Positions 1 to 7,061 of a stretch of 51,180 nt of DNA are shown here, piece after piece. The notes under the pieces were generated by a model that worked only from the letters and a program-made list of their open reading frames with translations, was not told the origin of the DNA and ran no database searches. The stretch comes from an uncultured Ruminococcus sp. Lineage in GTDB: Bacteria; Bacillota; Clostridia; Oscillospirales; Acutalibacteraceae. The translations under genes and the position numbers were made by a program. The first letter of the stretch is position 1, and every line of letters begins with the position of its first letter. Where the stretch lies: NCBI GenBank assembly GCA_902766885.1, contig CACXFS010000056.1, forward strand, positions 1-51,180, in the 5' to 3' direction.

Positions 1-96
1 CCATATAAGTGGAAGTTGTACAAGAGGTGAGTCCTACCGTATAAGTGGAAGTTGTACAAGAGGTGAGTCCTACCGTATAAGTGGAAGATTTTGATG
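1..96 (+). ncRNA. toxI: ToxI-like antitoxin RNA repeats of a type III toxin-antitoxin system (array cut by the window start)
   Basis: Tandem repeats with an exact 36-nt period and no spacers: a partial unit at 1-24, a full unit at 25-60 and a last unit at 61-96 that diverges after about 27 nt. Each unit carries AGGTGA, then CTACC, then TAAGTG. As I recall, the same ordered blocks form the pseudoknot of the Pectobacterium ToxI repeat. A terminator follows directly and then a ToxN/AbiQ-type gene, the standard toxI-terminator-toxN layout. In this family the toxin cuts the repeat transcript into 36-nt units that bind and silence it. The promoter and further repeats lie outside the window. Confidence 0.88.
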
Positions 97-99
97 TAA

Positions 100-130
100 A
101 GAGGGCTGGTTTTCAGTCCTCTTTCGTTTT
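100..130 (+). terminator. Intrinsic terminator between toxI and toxN
   Basis: A 9-bp stem (100-108 with 114-122, one G-T pair) with a 5-nt loop is followed by TTCGTTTT. In type III systems a leaky terminator at this position sets the ratio of antitoxin RNA to toxin mRNA. Its presence here supports the ToxIN assignment. Confidence 0.85.
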
Positions 131-144
131 AAGGGATGATACAT

Positions 145-699
145 ATGAAACAATTAAGACTTAAGCTGTATACGATAGATATGAAGTATGTCCGAAATCT
201 CGCCAAAGCGGATAATAATGTAATGTCCGTATCGCCGCAAGTCAATAAAAATATTAGACCTTTCGTTGGTATTTTAATTTTGTTGGATGAGAAAAAGTAT
301 TGTATTCCCTTATCTTCTCCAAAGAAGAAATTTGAAAGTAAGAAGAATACAGTAGATTTTATAAAAATTACTCATCCTACAATAAAAAATGAAAAAGGAG
401 CAAATAAGGTTATCGGCGCATTAAATATAAATAATATGTTACCGATAGATGAGTCATTACTTACTCCTATAGATATGAAAATTCACGGGAACGATTCTCC
501 GCAGACTATTGCGTATAAGGAGCTTTTAAAAGATCAGCTTGCATTTTGTCAGAGCAATAAAGAGTTAATATTAAAAAGGGCAAATAAACTATACGATATA
601 GTAGAAAATCATCCCGATAAAAATATTAACCTGGTTAAACGCTGTTGTCAATTTGCAAAGCTTGAACGAGTTTTAAGTGATTACCTTAATAAAAAATAA
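145..699 (+). CDS. toxN: Type III toxin, ToxN/AbiQ family endoribonuclease
   Basis: A 184-aa protein. The N-terminus reads LKLYTIDMKYVRNL, followed by a segment PFVGILILLDEKKYCIPLSSPKKK, here quoted in parts: PFVGILILLDE and PLSSPKKK. This is the family's conserved pattern of a small beta-barrel ribonuclease (Y-I/D-KY, then GI..., then PL-SPK). The next block, IGALNINNMLPI, also fits. ToxN cleaves cellular and antitoxin RNAs and can kill phage-infected cells. I chose ATG 145 because AAGGGA at 131-136 is 8 nt away; ATG 136 overlaps that SD. The 36-nt repeat array and terminator immediately upstream make the family call firm. Its position on an integrated element suggests a defence or maintenance role. 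Confidence 0.9.
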   Translation: MKQLRLKLYTIDMKYVRNLAKADNNVMSVSPQVNKNIRPFVGILILLDEKKYCIPLSSPKKKFESKKNTVDFIKITHPTIKNEKGANKVIGALNINNMLPIDESLLTPIDMKIHGNDSPQTIAYKELLKDQLAFCQSNKELILKRANKLYDIVENHPDKNINLVKRCCQFAKLERVLSDYLNKK

Positions 700-725
700 A
701 ATATACTACGATATAAATTACCCTT

Positions 726-757
726 AAGCTGTTGCAGAAATGTGACAGCTTTTTTAT
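726..757 (+). terminator. Terminator after toxN
   Basis: A 7-bp perfect stem (726-732 with 745-751) with a 12-nt loop runs into a T-rich tract. Confidence 0.7.
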
Positions 758-774
758 TTAGCAGGAGGTATGCA

Positions 775-942
775 ATGCAAAAAATGACAGACAGAGATTA
801 TGTTGATAAGGAACATAAAATAGATTTGCCGGAGATGAATGCTACCATATACTTTTTAAAGCATAGCGAAACATCGGGAATAAAACAGGCGCAGGAATTA
901 CTTATAAACGCTTATGAAAAGAGAATAGGCTCTGTGCAGTAG
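775..942 (+). CDS. Small unknown protein on the integrated element
   Basis: A 55-aa reading frame starting at ATG 775, 6 nt after a perfect AGGAGG (763-768). An upstream in-frame ATG at 742 lies inside the toxN terminator and is rejected. The product is polar with a predicted C-terminal helix (IKQAQELLINAYEKRIG). The stretch YFLKHSETSG weakly recalls small TnpW-type accessory proteins of mobile elements, but I do not claim homology. It sits between toxN and the recombinase module and is probably element cargo or a regulator. Function unknown. Confidence 0.55.
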   Translation: MQKMTDRDYVDKEHKIDLPEMNATIYFLKHSETSGIKQAQELLINAYEKRIGSVQ

Positions 943-1075
943 ATATATTTTTTTATATTAGCTTTTTAAAAGTAGGTCTGGATATAATGAATATTTGTGA
1001 TATAATTGAATTGAGCAAAAGCTCACCTCAATTACAATCAGATAGTCGGTACTTAATTAGAGAAAGAGAGGGAAA

Positions 1076-1273
1076 ATGAATTTACCGACTATACTAAAGA
1101 AAACTGAATATATTAGCTTTTCGGTTGGTTTGAATATGAAGAAAAAGAATAAAATTCGTATGCTGCTCGCCAATGTATACGAACTAAAAGATGATGTTCT
1201 TTTTCAACATATGTTGTATTCAAAGTCCTACAGTTTACTTGATGGAAAGTTTAATGGAAAGGATAAGTTATGA
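1076..1273 (+). CDS. Small basic protein translationally coupled to the serine recombinase
   Basis: A 65-aa Lys-rich protein starting at ATG 1076 after GAGAGAAAGAGAGGG. Its stop overlaps the recombinase start by 4 nt (ATGA at 1270-1273), so the two are very likely co-translated. I do not recognise the sequence. Small genes upstream of large serine recombinases are sometimes recombination directionality factors, but nothing here shows that. The upstream region has a TATAAT at 1001-1006 and a 7-bp inverted repeat (1009-1015 with 1027-1033) that could serve as promoter and operator. Confidence 0.55.
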   Translation: MNLPTILKKTEYISFSVGLNMKKKNKIRMLLANVYELKDDVLFQHMLYSKSYSLLDGKFNGKDKL

Positions 1274-2904
1274 ATACAGTTACAACCGAAAATAAGATGA
1301 TTAAAACCGTTTATTGTCTGTACAGAGTTTCAACAGCAGGACAAGTAGATAAAGACGATATACCGATGCAAAAACAAGCTTGCAGAGAATTTGCTAAGAA
1401 TCAGACAGGTTGGGTTATTAAGCAAGAGTTTATGGAAAAAGGTATCTCAGGATTTAAGGTGTCAGCAGATGACAGAGATGCAATTCAAGAGCTTAAAGCC
1501 GCAGCTGAAAGAAAAGAGTTTGATATATTGCTCGTATTTATGTTTGACAGACTTGGTCGACGCCAAAATGAAACACCATTTATAGTTGAATGGTTTGCTC
1601 AACAAGGTGTAGAGGTATGGAGTGCAAAGGAAGGTCAGCAAAGATTTGAAAGCGAAGCTGATTATCTTATAAACTTTATGCGATTTTGGGCGGCAAATGG
1701 TGAAAGTCGCAAAACGTCGATGCGTGTAAAAACTCGTCTTCATCAGTTAGTTGAAGAAGGCTGTTATACCGGGGGAACAGTTCCGTTTGGATATGATCTT
1801 GTAAATAGCGGAGTTACAAACAAAAAAGGTAAGGAATTAAAAACTTTAGCTGTCAATCCAATAGAAGCAAGTATCGTTCAAGTAATATTTGATAAAACCG
1901 TAAACGAAGGCTATGGCTCTTATGTAATGGCTGAATATGTCAACGATCGAAAGATTCAAACTCATAACGGAAGTAGATTTCAGGCAAATACAATTAAGCG
2001 TATTTTGAGAAATGAAATGTACTGCGGATTTTATGTAAGAGGCGGAGTGAAATCTCCAAGGCAAGAACATTTGCAGATAATAGACGATAATACTTGGGAA
2101 CAAGCTCAAAGAATTCTCAAGCAAAGAGAATATAAAAATAAAGAGAAAACCCAGGTATGCGCAAGGACAAAAAGCGAAACTTTACTTGCAGGCAATTTAT
2201 ATTGCGGTCATTGCGGAAGTAAACTATATGCATCATCATATAATGATACATATACAACTGCGAACGGTGAAAGAAAATCTGTGAAGCGATACAGATATCT
2301 TTGTGCAGGACGAGCGATGCATAGAAATGAATGCGACGGTCAAACTGCATATACGGCAAATAAGGTTGACACAATCGTGTTGGAAGCGATGAAACAATGC
2401 TTTGAAAAAATAAAGGCAACACCAAAGGATGTTGCACTTGAACAAAGGTATAAAGCTGAGCTTGCATTAACTCGAAAGGCAATAAAGCAACTTCAAAAAG
2501 AAACTGAAACTCAAAAGAGAAAGCTTGGCGATTTAACGGAAGAAATCGCAAATGCACTCGTAGGGGATAGTAAATTTACCCCGGATATATTAGCGGTTGC
2601 AATAGAAAAATGCAAATCAAAAATTTCAGATAATGCAAAGATGATAGCAGAAAAAGAAGCCTTGTTTAAAAATCAAGAGCAAATAATAAATAAGCTCGAC
2701 TTTCATTATAATCAATTTTTGAGTTGGGCAAAAGAGTTTGATAAGCTCAATGCGCAGGAGAAGAAAATGATATGCTGCTCACTATTTAAGGAAATTAGTA
2801 TTAGCAGAGATTATAGAATAGAATTTCTTATGGAATCAGCTTATGAACAATTCCTGCAAGATACCACTCAAATGAATGTTGATGGTAAAGCAATAGTGTG
2901 TTAA
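1270..2904 (+). CDS. Large serine recombinase (site-specific integrase)
   Basis: A 544-aa protein with the resolvase/invertase catalytic domain at about 12-160, holding the YRVS motif with nucleophile Ser21 and the FDRLGR segment. The recombinase domain follows (about 175-280). A zinc ribbon has Cys312, Cys315, Cys345 and Cys355. A long charged coiled coil covers about 370-450. This is the usual architecture of phage and transposon integrases that join attP and attB. The gene ends only 60 bp from a broken tRNA-Asn, the expected arrangement at the edge of an integrated element. It probably mediates integration and excision of the element that carries toxIN. Confidence 0.95.
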   Translation: MNTVTTENKMIKTVYCLYRVSTAGQVDKDDIPMQKQACREFAKNQTGWVIKQEFMEKGISGFKVSADDRDAIQELKAAAERKEFDILLVFMFDRLGRRQNETPFIVEWFAQQGVEVWSAKEGQQRFESEADYLINFMRFWAANGESRKTSMRVKTRLHQLVEEGCYTGGTVPFGYDLVNSGVTNKKGKELKTLAVNPIEASIVQVIFDKTVNEGYGSYVMAEYVNDRKIQTHNGSRFQANTIKRILRNEMYCGFYVRGGVKSPRQEHLQIIDDNTWEQAQRILKQREYKNKEKTQVCARTKSETLLAGNLYCGHCGSKLYASSYNDTYTTANGERKSVKRYRYLCAGRAMHRNECDGQTAYTANKVDTIVLEAMKQCFEKIKATPKDVALEQRYKAELALTRKAIKQLQKETETQKRKLGDLTEEIANALVGDSKFTPDILAVAIEKCKSKISDNAKMIAEKEALFKNQEQIINKLDFHYNQFLSWAKEFDKLNAQEKKMICCSLFKEISISRDYRIEFLMESAYEQFLQDTTQMNVDGKAIVC

Positions 2905-2964
2905 AATTAAAGTATAATGCACGATATATACTTTATGATTTACCGTGTAAAGAAATACACCATC

Positions 2965-3021
2965 GAGAGCGCATGACTGTTAATCATGATGTCACTGGTT
3001 CGAGCCCAGTTGGGGGAGCCA
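2965..3021 (+). tRNA. 3' fragment of tRNA-Asn(GTT), probable attachment-site junction
   Basis: From 2965 the sequence matches bacterial tRNA-Asn: the distal D-stem GAGCGC, an anticodon arm with GTT at 2979-2981, variable loop, a T-arm with GGTTCGAGCC, and an acceptor strand ending in CCA at 3019-3021. The acceptor 5' strand and the proximal half of the D-arm are missing; no sequence upstream can pair with GGGGGA. The break lies 60 bp after the serine recombinase, so this is best read as the right junction of the integrated element. The other half should lie at its left end. Confidence 0.82.
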
Positions 3022-3024
3022 CGA

Positions 3025-3055
3025 AGGTTCGTAGAGCAATCTATGGACCTTTTTG
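3025..3055 (+). terminator. Terminator of the tRNA-Asn locus
   Basis: An 11-bp stem with two G-T pairs (3025-3035 with 3040-3050), loop GCAA, followed by TTTTTG. It sits 3 nt after the tRNA CCA and belongs to the original host tRNA transcript. Confidence 0.85.
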
Positions 3056-3111
3056 TTTTTATATTTGAAATTATCAAGCTAATAATTATTGTTAGAAAAA
3101 GCTGAAAATTT

Positions 3112-3141
3112 TTGCAATATGACCTGTAAATATATTATAAT
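3112..3141 (+). promoter_or_regulatory. Promoter for the PHP/phosphatase pair
   Basis: TTGCAA (3112-3117), 18-bp spacer, TATAAT (3136-3141), about 58 bp before the first start codon. Confidence 0.6.
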
Positions 3142-3198
3142 AAAAATATGAATTACTGACTTGCTGTACTAAGTTATTATTTGAAAGGATGTTGCAAA

Positions 3199-4053
3199 GT
3201 GATTGATTTACATGCTCATACAACGATATCAGATGGAATTTATACGCCTGATGAATTAATTAACAAGGCTATTGAAAGCGGGCTTACTGTACTGTGTATG
3301 ACTGACCATAATGCTCTGAATGATGACCTGAATAAGCTAAGAAGCAAATATCCTCAAATAACACTTCCTACGGGCTGTGAGTTTTCCTGCCACTACAAAA
3401 CTATTAAGGGGCGTGTTGTGCAGCTTCACATTGGGGGAATCGGCTTTGATATGAATGATAATGATATCAGAAGAATTATAAGGCATAATCAAAGCAGTAT
3501 GCGTCCGTACGTTGAGAGGGTTTTATCTAAACTGCAGGAAAACTGCGGAATTCATTTGTGTACTTATGATGAGTTGATTGCAGGAAATGGGAAATCGAAA
3601 ACTGTCGGAAGAAAGCACATTGCTGTTGAGATGGTGCGACAGGGAATAAGTGTTGACGTTGACGACGCATTTGATACTTATCTCGGAAAGAATAAGCCTG
3701 CGTTTGTTTCCAATGCACCTTACTTTGTTCCACTTTCTGAGGTTATTTCTGCCGTAACGAGTGCAGGCGGAATAGTTTCATTATGTCATCTGTTTGAATA
3801 CAAGCTTGATGATGAAGAAACAGATGATTTACTTAAATATTTTAAATCATTATCACACAATCAGGGTGCTATGGAGGTTTACTATTCATCATACAGCGAT
3901 GAACAGAGAGGAGTTCTCAAATTGCTTGCTGACAAACACAATCTATTATATTCTGCGGCTTCTGATTTTCACGGTGACGGTAAGGTAAAAGAACTTGGAA
4001 AATACCCTGATGAAATTTTTGAAAAAATGCTAAAGATTATGAAGATGAGGTAG
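3199..4053 (+). CDS. PHP-domain metal-dependent phosphoesterase
   Basis: A 284-aa protein opening with IDLHAHTTISDGIYTP, the first metal-binding motif of the PHP superfamily. MTDHN follows about 30 residues later and a terminal SDFHGD completes the metal cluster. The length and single-domain layout match the TrpH/YciV group, whose members hydrolyse 3',5'-nucleoside bisphosphates or short RNAs. The substrate here is unknown. I place the start at GTG 3199, 7 nt after AAAGGATG; the earlier TTG 3181 would overlap that SD. It is followed 7 nt later by a phosphatase gene, probably in one operon. Confidence 0.9.
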   Translation: MIDLHAHTTISDGIYTPDELINKAIESGLTVLCMTDHNALNDDLNKLRSKYPQITLPTGCEFSCHYKTIKGRVVQLHIGGIGFDMNDNDIRRIIRHNQSSMRPYVERVLSKLQENCGIHLCTYDELIAGNGKSKTVGRKHIAVEMVRQGISVDVDDAFDTYLGKNKPAFVSNAPYFVPLSEVISAVTSAGGIVSLCHLFEYKLDDEETDDLLKYFKSLSHNQGAMEVYYSSYSDEQRGVLKLLADKHNLLYSAASDFHGDGKVKELGKYPDEIFEKMLKIMKMR

Positions 4054-4060
4054 AATTTTA

Positions 4061-4756
4061 ATGATTTATGTTACTTCTGATTTACACGGATATCATCTTG
4101 AAAAAATTAAAGAGATGTTCGGTAAAGTAGGTTTTTCAGATGGTGATTTTTGCTTTGTTCTCGGTGATGTAATCGACAGGGGCGAGGATGGAATAAAAAT
4201 TATAAAATGGCTGATGAGTCAGCCTAATATTGAATTAATCTTAGGTAATCACGAGGCAATGATGCTCTCCTGCGAGTTTTTATTTGATGAAATTACAGAA
4301 GAATCAATCATCAAGCTCACAGGCAGTAAACTTGATTTATACCTTAACTGGGAGCAAAACGGAGCAAGACCGACAATTAACGCTTTGTATTCAACTCGAC
4401 CGAATGAAATAAAGTACATTCTTGAGTATCTGCACGAAGCACCTCTTTACGAAACGGTCAGCGTTGGCGGAAAAGATTTTCTGCTGTCACACAGCGGACT
4501 TAAGAATTTCGAAAAAAATAAAAAGCTTTCGGAGTATTCCGATGATGATTTCTTATGGAACAGACCGAAGATTGATGACAGATACTTTGATGATGTTATA
4601 ACAGTATTCGGGCACACACCGACAATTATTTACGGCGAGATGTATAAGGGTAAGGCGATTGTTACCGACACGTGGATTGATGTTGACGCAGGTGCAGCCT
4701 GCGGATTTTCGCCAATGTTATTACGACTTGACGATTTAAAGGAGTTTTATTTCTAA
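4061..4756 (+). CDS. Calcineurin-like (PPP-family) metallophosphatase
   Basis: A 231-aa protein with the complete PPP signature: SDLHG (Asp7, His9), GDVIDRG (Asp36, Asp39), GNHE (Asn63, His64), a later HSG, and GHTP. These residues bind two metal ions. Bacterial PPP enzymes include protein Ser/Thr phosphatases and symmetrical diadenosine tetraphosphatase-like hydrolases; the sequence alone does not separate these. It lies 7 nt after the PHP gene and ends before a bidirectional terminator. Confidence 0.9.
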   Translation: MIYVTSDLHGYHLEKIKEMFGKVGFSDGDFCFVLGDVIDRGEDGIKIIKWLMSQPNIELILGNHEAMMLSCEFLFDEITEESIIKLTGSKLDLYLNWEQNGARPTINALYSTRPNEIKYILEYLHEAPLYETVSVGGKDFLLSHSGLKNFEKNKKLSEYSDDDFLWNRPKIDDRYFDDVITVFGHTPTIIYGEMYKGKAIVTDTWIDVDAGAACGFSPMLLRLDDLKEFYF

Positions 4757-4774
4757 ACTGATAAACTATATAAC

Positions 4775-4811
4775 AAAAACAAGCAGGTCATATATGAACT
4801 GCTTGTTTTTG
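4775..4811. terminator. Bidirectional terminator between convergent genes
   Basis: A perfect 12-bp stem (4775-4786 with 4799-4810) with A and T tracts on both flanks. It serves the phosphatase on the plus strand and the ligase operon on the minus strand. Confidence 0.85.
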
Positions 4812-4890
4812 CTTTATATATCAACTGTGAAACTGTCGGGAAAACAGTTTTTATAAAATGTACTGTATGCCCAAATTGCTTATAGTGATT

Positions 4891-6276
4891 TCAGTTTTTT
4901 GCGTATTCTGCAATAATATCCTCAAGTTTTACTCCTCTGTTTTTTAATTCAATCATATTCTTTGCGGGATTTGTCTGTAAACATATCCTCTGATAAAGAG
5001 GCTCTAAGAGTTTTTCCTCTCCATGATTTCGATTAGAAAGTCCGTCATACGCAAGGTCAACTACCTGCTTTGCAAGGCTATACAGCTTGTCTTTATCAAT
5101 AAATTCGGGAAAATCTCGTTTTATCAGTATTTTCCTTAATTCTCCCGAGGTGTAGCCGTGATGATAAATTACTCTGTCATTTTCAAGTATCTCTGAAAGC
5201 TCACTCAGCCTGTCCATAAGTCCAACGTGAAAAGCCGCCACGCAAAGGCTGTCACGAATCGGCTGACAGCATACACTGCGAAATTCAATTGTACCTCTGA
5301 ACGTGAGGTCAATAAACTTGAATGTGCGCAGATATTCCAAATCTTCAAAACGAGGTTCTATTTCAATTTTTCTGTAAATTCCGTTGTCAAAATACTCGCC
5401 TGTTACCGATTGCCTGTTAAAATACTCGTCAAGCCTTATCGGTGCAAAATTAATGTATTTGCCGTCCCTCTCAACACAGTAAATGCTTGTGGTTTCAATG
5501 TACGACAGAATGTCATCTACGCTTTCAAATTCACAGTTATACATTCCTACATTATGCGGATTGATTCCGTGTGTGCTGTTCTCCCAGAACATATCACGAC
5601 AGCAGAGTGTGTTTTCATCTTCACCGAGCAGAACGGAGTTTGAAAACAAAAGCGCCTTAATCGGCTCAAGCCTTGAAAACGTGTTCAGCGTAAGCGCAAG
5701 CTTGTCGTACTCAACGTCAAGCTGTACCTGTGATGCACTCGAAAATGTGCCGTATTCGGGGTAGCGGTGAAAATGCATCGGTAAATCAAGATATTTCTTA
5801 TACGAGTTCAGGTGATGAAAAAGCATACGGTAGCGTCCGTTCGGAATAGGCACGTTGTGATTATAGTTGCGGTAAGGATTTATACCCATTCCCGTAAGAG
5901 TATAATTGTATTCCTTTAGCTCATTTTGAAGAAAATCGTAATATTCGGAAAATCGCTTTTGAATTATATACAAATTCTGCTCTTTGCCAAACGAAAGCTC
6001 GAGGTTGTTGTAGGAACAGTCGTAGGACAGAATATCACCGTTAACTGCGTTTTGTGCCGAGAATATGTTTCCGTCGTCATCAGTGCCGGCAACGGCAAAC
6101 TTAAAATGCGATATAAAGCGTTTTGTTATTTCGTGAATTACCTCAAAATCAACGGCTTTTTTTGATAGATTTACAATCGGCATTTCAATTTCAACGCCGA
6201 TATATTTTTCACGTTTCTTCTTTGTCGGCTCTATGTAGCGCTTGTGTAGTTGTTGTCTGATAAGCTGAAGTTCCAT
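4891..6276 (-). CDS. Second glutamate-cysteine ligase-like protein (GCS2/plant-type carboxylate-amine ligase)
   Basis: A 461-aa protein. YIGVEIEMPI near residue 30 fits the acidic metal-binding strand of the GCS2 family (G-x-E-x-E). GMGINPYRNYN with PNGRYRML about 35 residues later mirrors the substrate-binding region of plant and EgtA-type gamma-glutamylcysteine synthetases, and SSASQVQLDVEYD also fits. The family joins the gamma-carboxyl of glutamate to an amine with ATP. I moved the start from 6396 to ATG 6276, which has AAGGAG 7 nt upstream and lies 10 nt after the amidotransferase stop. It is the third gene of a tight operon whose first gene is an unrelated glutamate-cysteine ligase, so its acceptor may not be cysteine. 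Confidence 0.75.
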   Translation of the reverse strand: MELQLIRQQLHKRYIEPTKKKREKYIGVEIEMPIVNLSKKAVDFEVIHEITKRFISHFKFAVAGTDDDGNIFSAQNAVNGDILSYDCSYNNLELSFGKEQNLYIIQKRFSEYYDFLQNELKEYNYTLTGMGINPYRNYNHNVPIPNGRYRMLFHHLNSYKKYLDLPMHFHRYPEYGTFSSASQVQLDVEYDKLALTLNTFSRLEPIKALLFSNSVLLGEDENTLCCRDMFWENSTHGINPHNVGMYNCEFESVDDILSYIETTSIYCVERDGKYINFAPIRLDEYFNRQSVTGEYFDNGIYRKIEIEPRFEDLEYLRTFKFIDLTFRGTIEFRSVCCQPIRDSLCVAAFHVGLMDRLSELSEILENDRVIYHHGYTSGELRKILIKRDFPEFIDKDKLYSLAKQVVDLAYDGLSNRNHGEEKLLEPLYQRICLQTNPAKNMIELKNRGVKLEDIIAEYAKN

Positions 6277-6286
6277 AGCGTGCTCC

Positions 6287-7060
6287 TTACAAATCCGAGA
6301 AAATCTGATACAGATATTTAAGTGTTTCTTCGTTGTCGAAAAATTCATTTTTGTGGTTTGTGCCGCTGAAAGCAAGCTTGCCGTTTCTGAAAGCAAAAAG
6401 TGTGTTCAGCGGAAGTTTTTTCCAGTCCTCGTACGAAAGCGGCAGAGTTGAAAAAATGATTCCGTTGTCGCTTTCAAGGTAATTCAAAGAGTCGGCATAA
6501 TTTGTGTGAGCGTACATATATTCACCGTCAAAAATCAGCAGATTAAGCTTGTTTTCTTTCGACATATCACTTACAATGCTGTCAAGCAGAGAAAACCTTT
6601 CGTTAGCGTTCAGCGGACTTTTCGTTGCTTTCTGCGCATTATTAATCTGCTCGATAATATATAGAAGTATCCGTTCGCTGTCGGTATCGCCCGTTTGCTT
6701 TTTAAGAAATTTGCAAAGCGGCGGATAGTCAAAAATCGTGCCGTTGTGAATAAGCGTCCAGCGCCTTGAAGAATTATCGGTCTTTGAATACGGGTGGCAG
6801 TTTTTGTATTCAATGTTGCCGATTGTTGCATAGCGGATATGCGCAAGTGCGGTTTGTGTGACAATCGGCTGAGATAAACGCTCTCTGAGATAACGGCTCG
6901 TTGTCGCCTGAATCGGCTCTTTTTCAATGTTTATGTTATTTCCGTCAGCCAGAGCAAGTCCCCAGCCGTGAGGGTGGTTGTTGCTGTGACTGTAAAAGGT
7001 TTTCAGATAGTCGTTTATGCAGGCTTCGTTTTCAAAGCTAATTCCTAAAATTTCGCACAT
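6287..7060 (-). CDS. Class II (Ntn-type) glutamine amidotransferase, YafJ/EgtC-like
   Basis: A 257-aa protein beginning Met-Cys-Glu-Ile-Leu-Gly. Removal of Met would expose Cys2, the nucleophile of class II glutaminases. AHIRYATIGN, NCHPY and LIHNGTIF are the glutaminase-domain motifs of this family. There is no synthase domain, so it resembles YafJ and EgtC; EgtC removes a gamma-glutamyl group during ergothioneine synthesis. The start at 7060 is fixed by the required N-terminal Cys and by CAGGAGTG just upstream. Its SD lies inside the end of gshA (1-nt gap), so translation is coupled. Inferred role: hydrolysis or transfer of a gamma-glutamyl group made by the flanking ligases. Confidence 0.85.
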   Translation of the reverse strand: MCEILGISFENEACINDYLKTFYSHSNNHPHGWGLALADGNNINIEKEPIQATTSRYLRERLSQPIVTQTALAHIRYATIGNIEYKNCHPYSKTDNSSRRWTLIHNGTIFDYPPLCKFLKKQTGDTDSERILLYIIEQINNAQKATKSPLNANERFSLLDSIVSDMSKENKLNLLIFDGEYMYAHTNYADSLNYLESDNGIIFSTLPLSYEDWKKLPLNTLFAFRNGKLAFSGTNHKNEFFDNEETLKYLYQIFSDL

Positions 7061-7061
7061 T

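Noticed and set aside
2-94. Open frame across the repeats encoding a 12-residue peptide repeat ending at a TGA
   Set aside because: A 36-nt period is divisible by three, so an open frame arises by chance; the RNA interpretation explains the repeats, terminator and following gene.
1-96. 36-nt repeats as a CRISPR array
   Set aside because: The repeats are directly adjacent with no unique spacers, and they precede a terminator and a ToxN gene, as in ToxI.
2920-3021. A complete tRNA-Asn gene
   Set aside because: No upstream sequence can form the acceptor stem or the 5' half of the D-arm.
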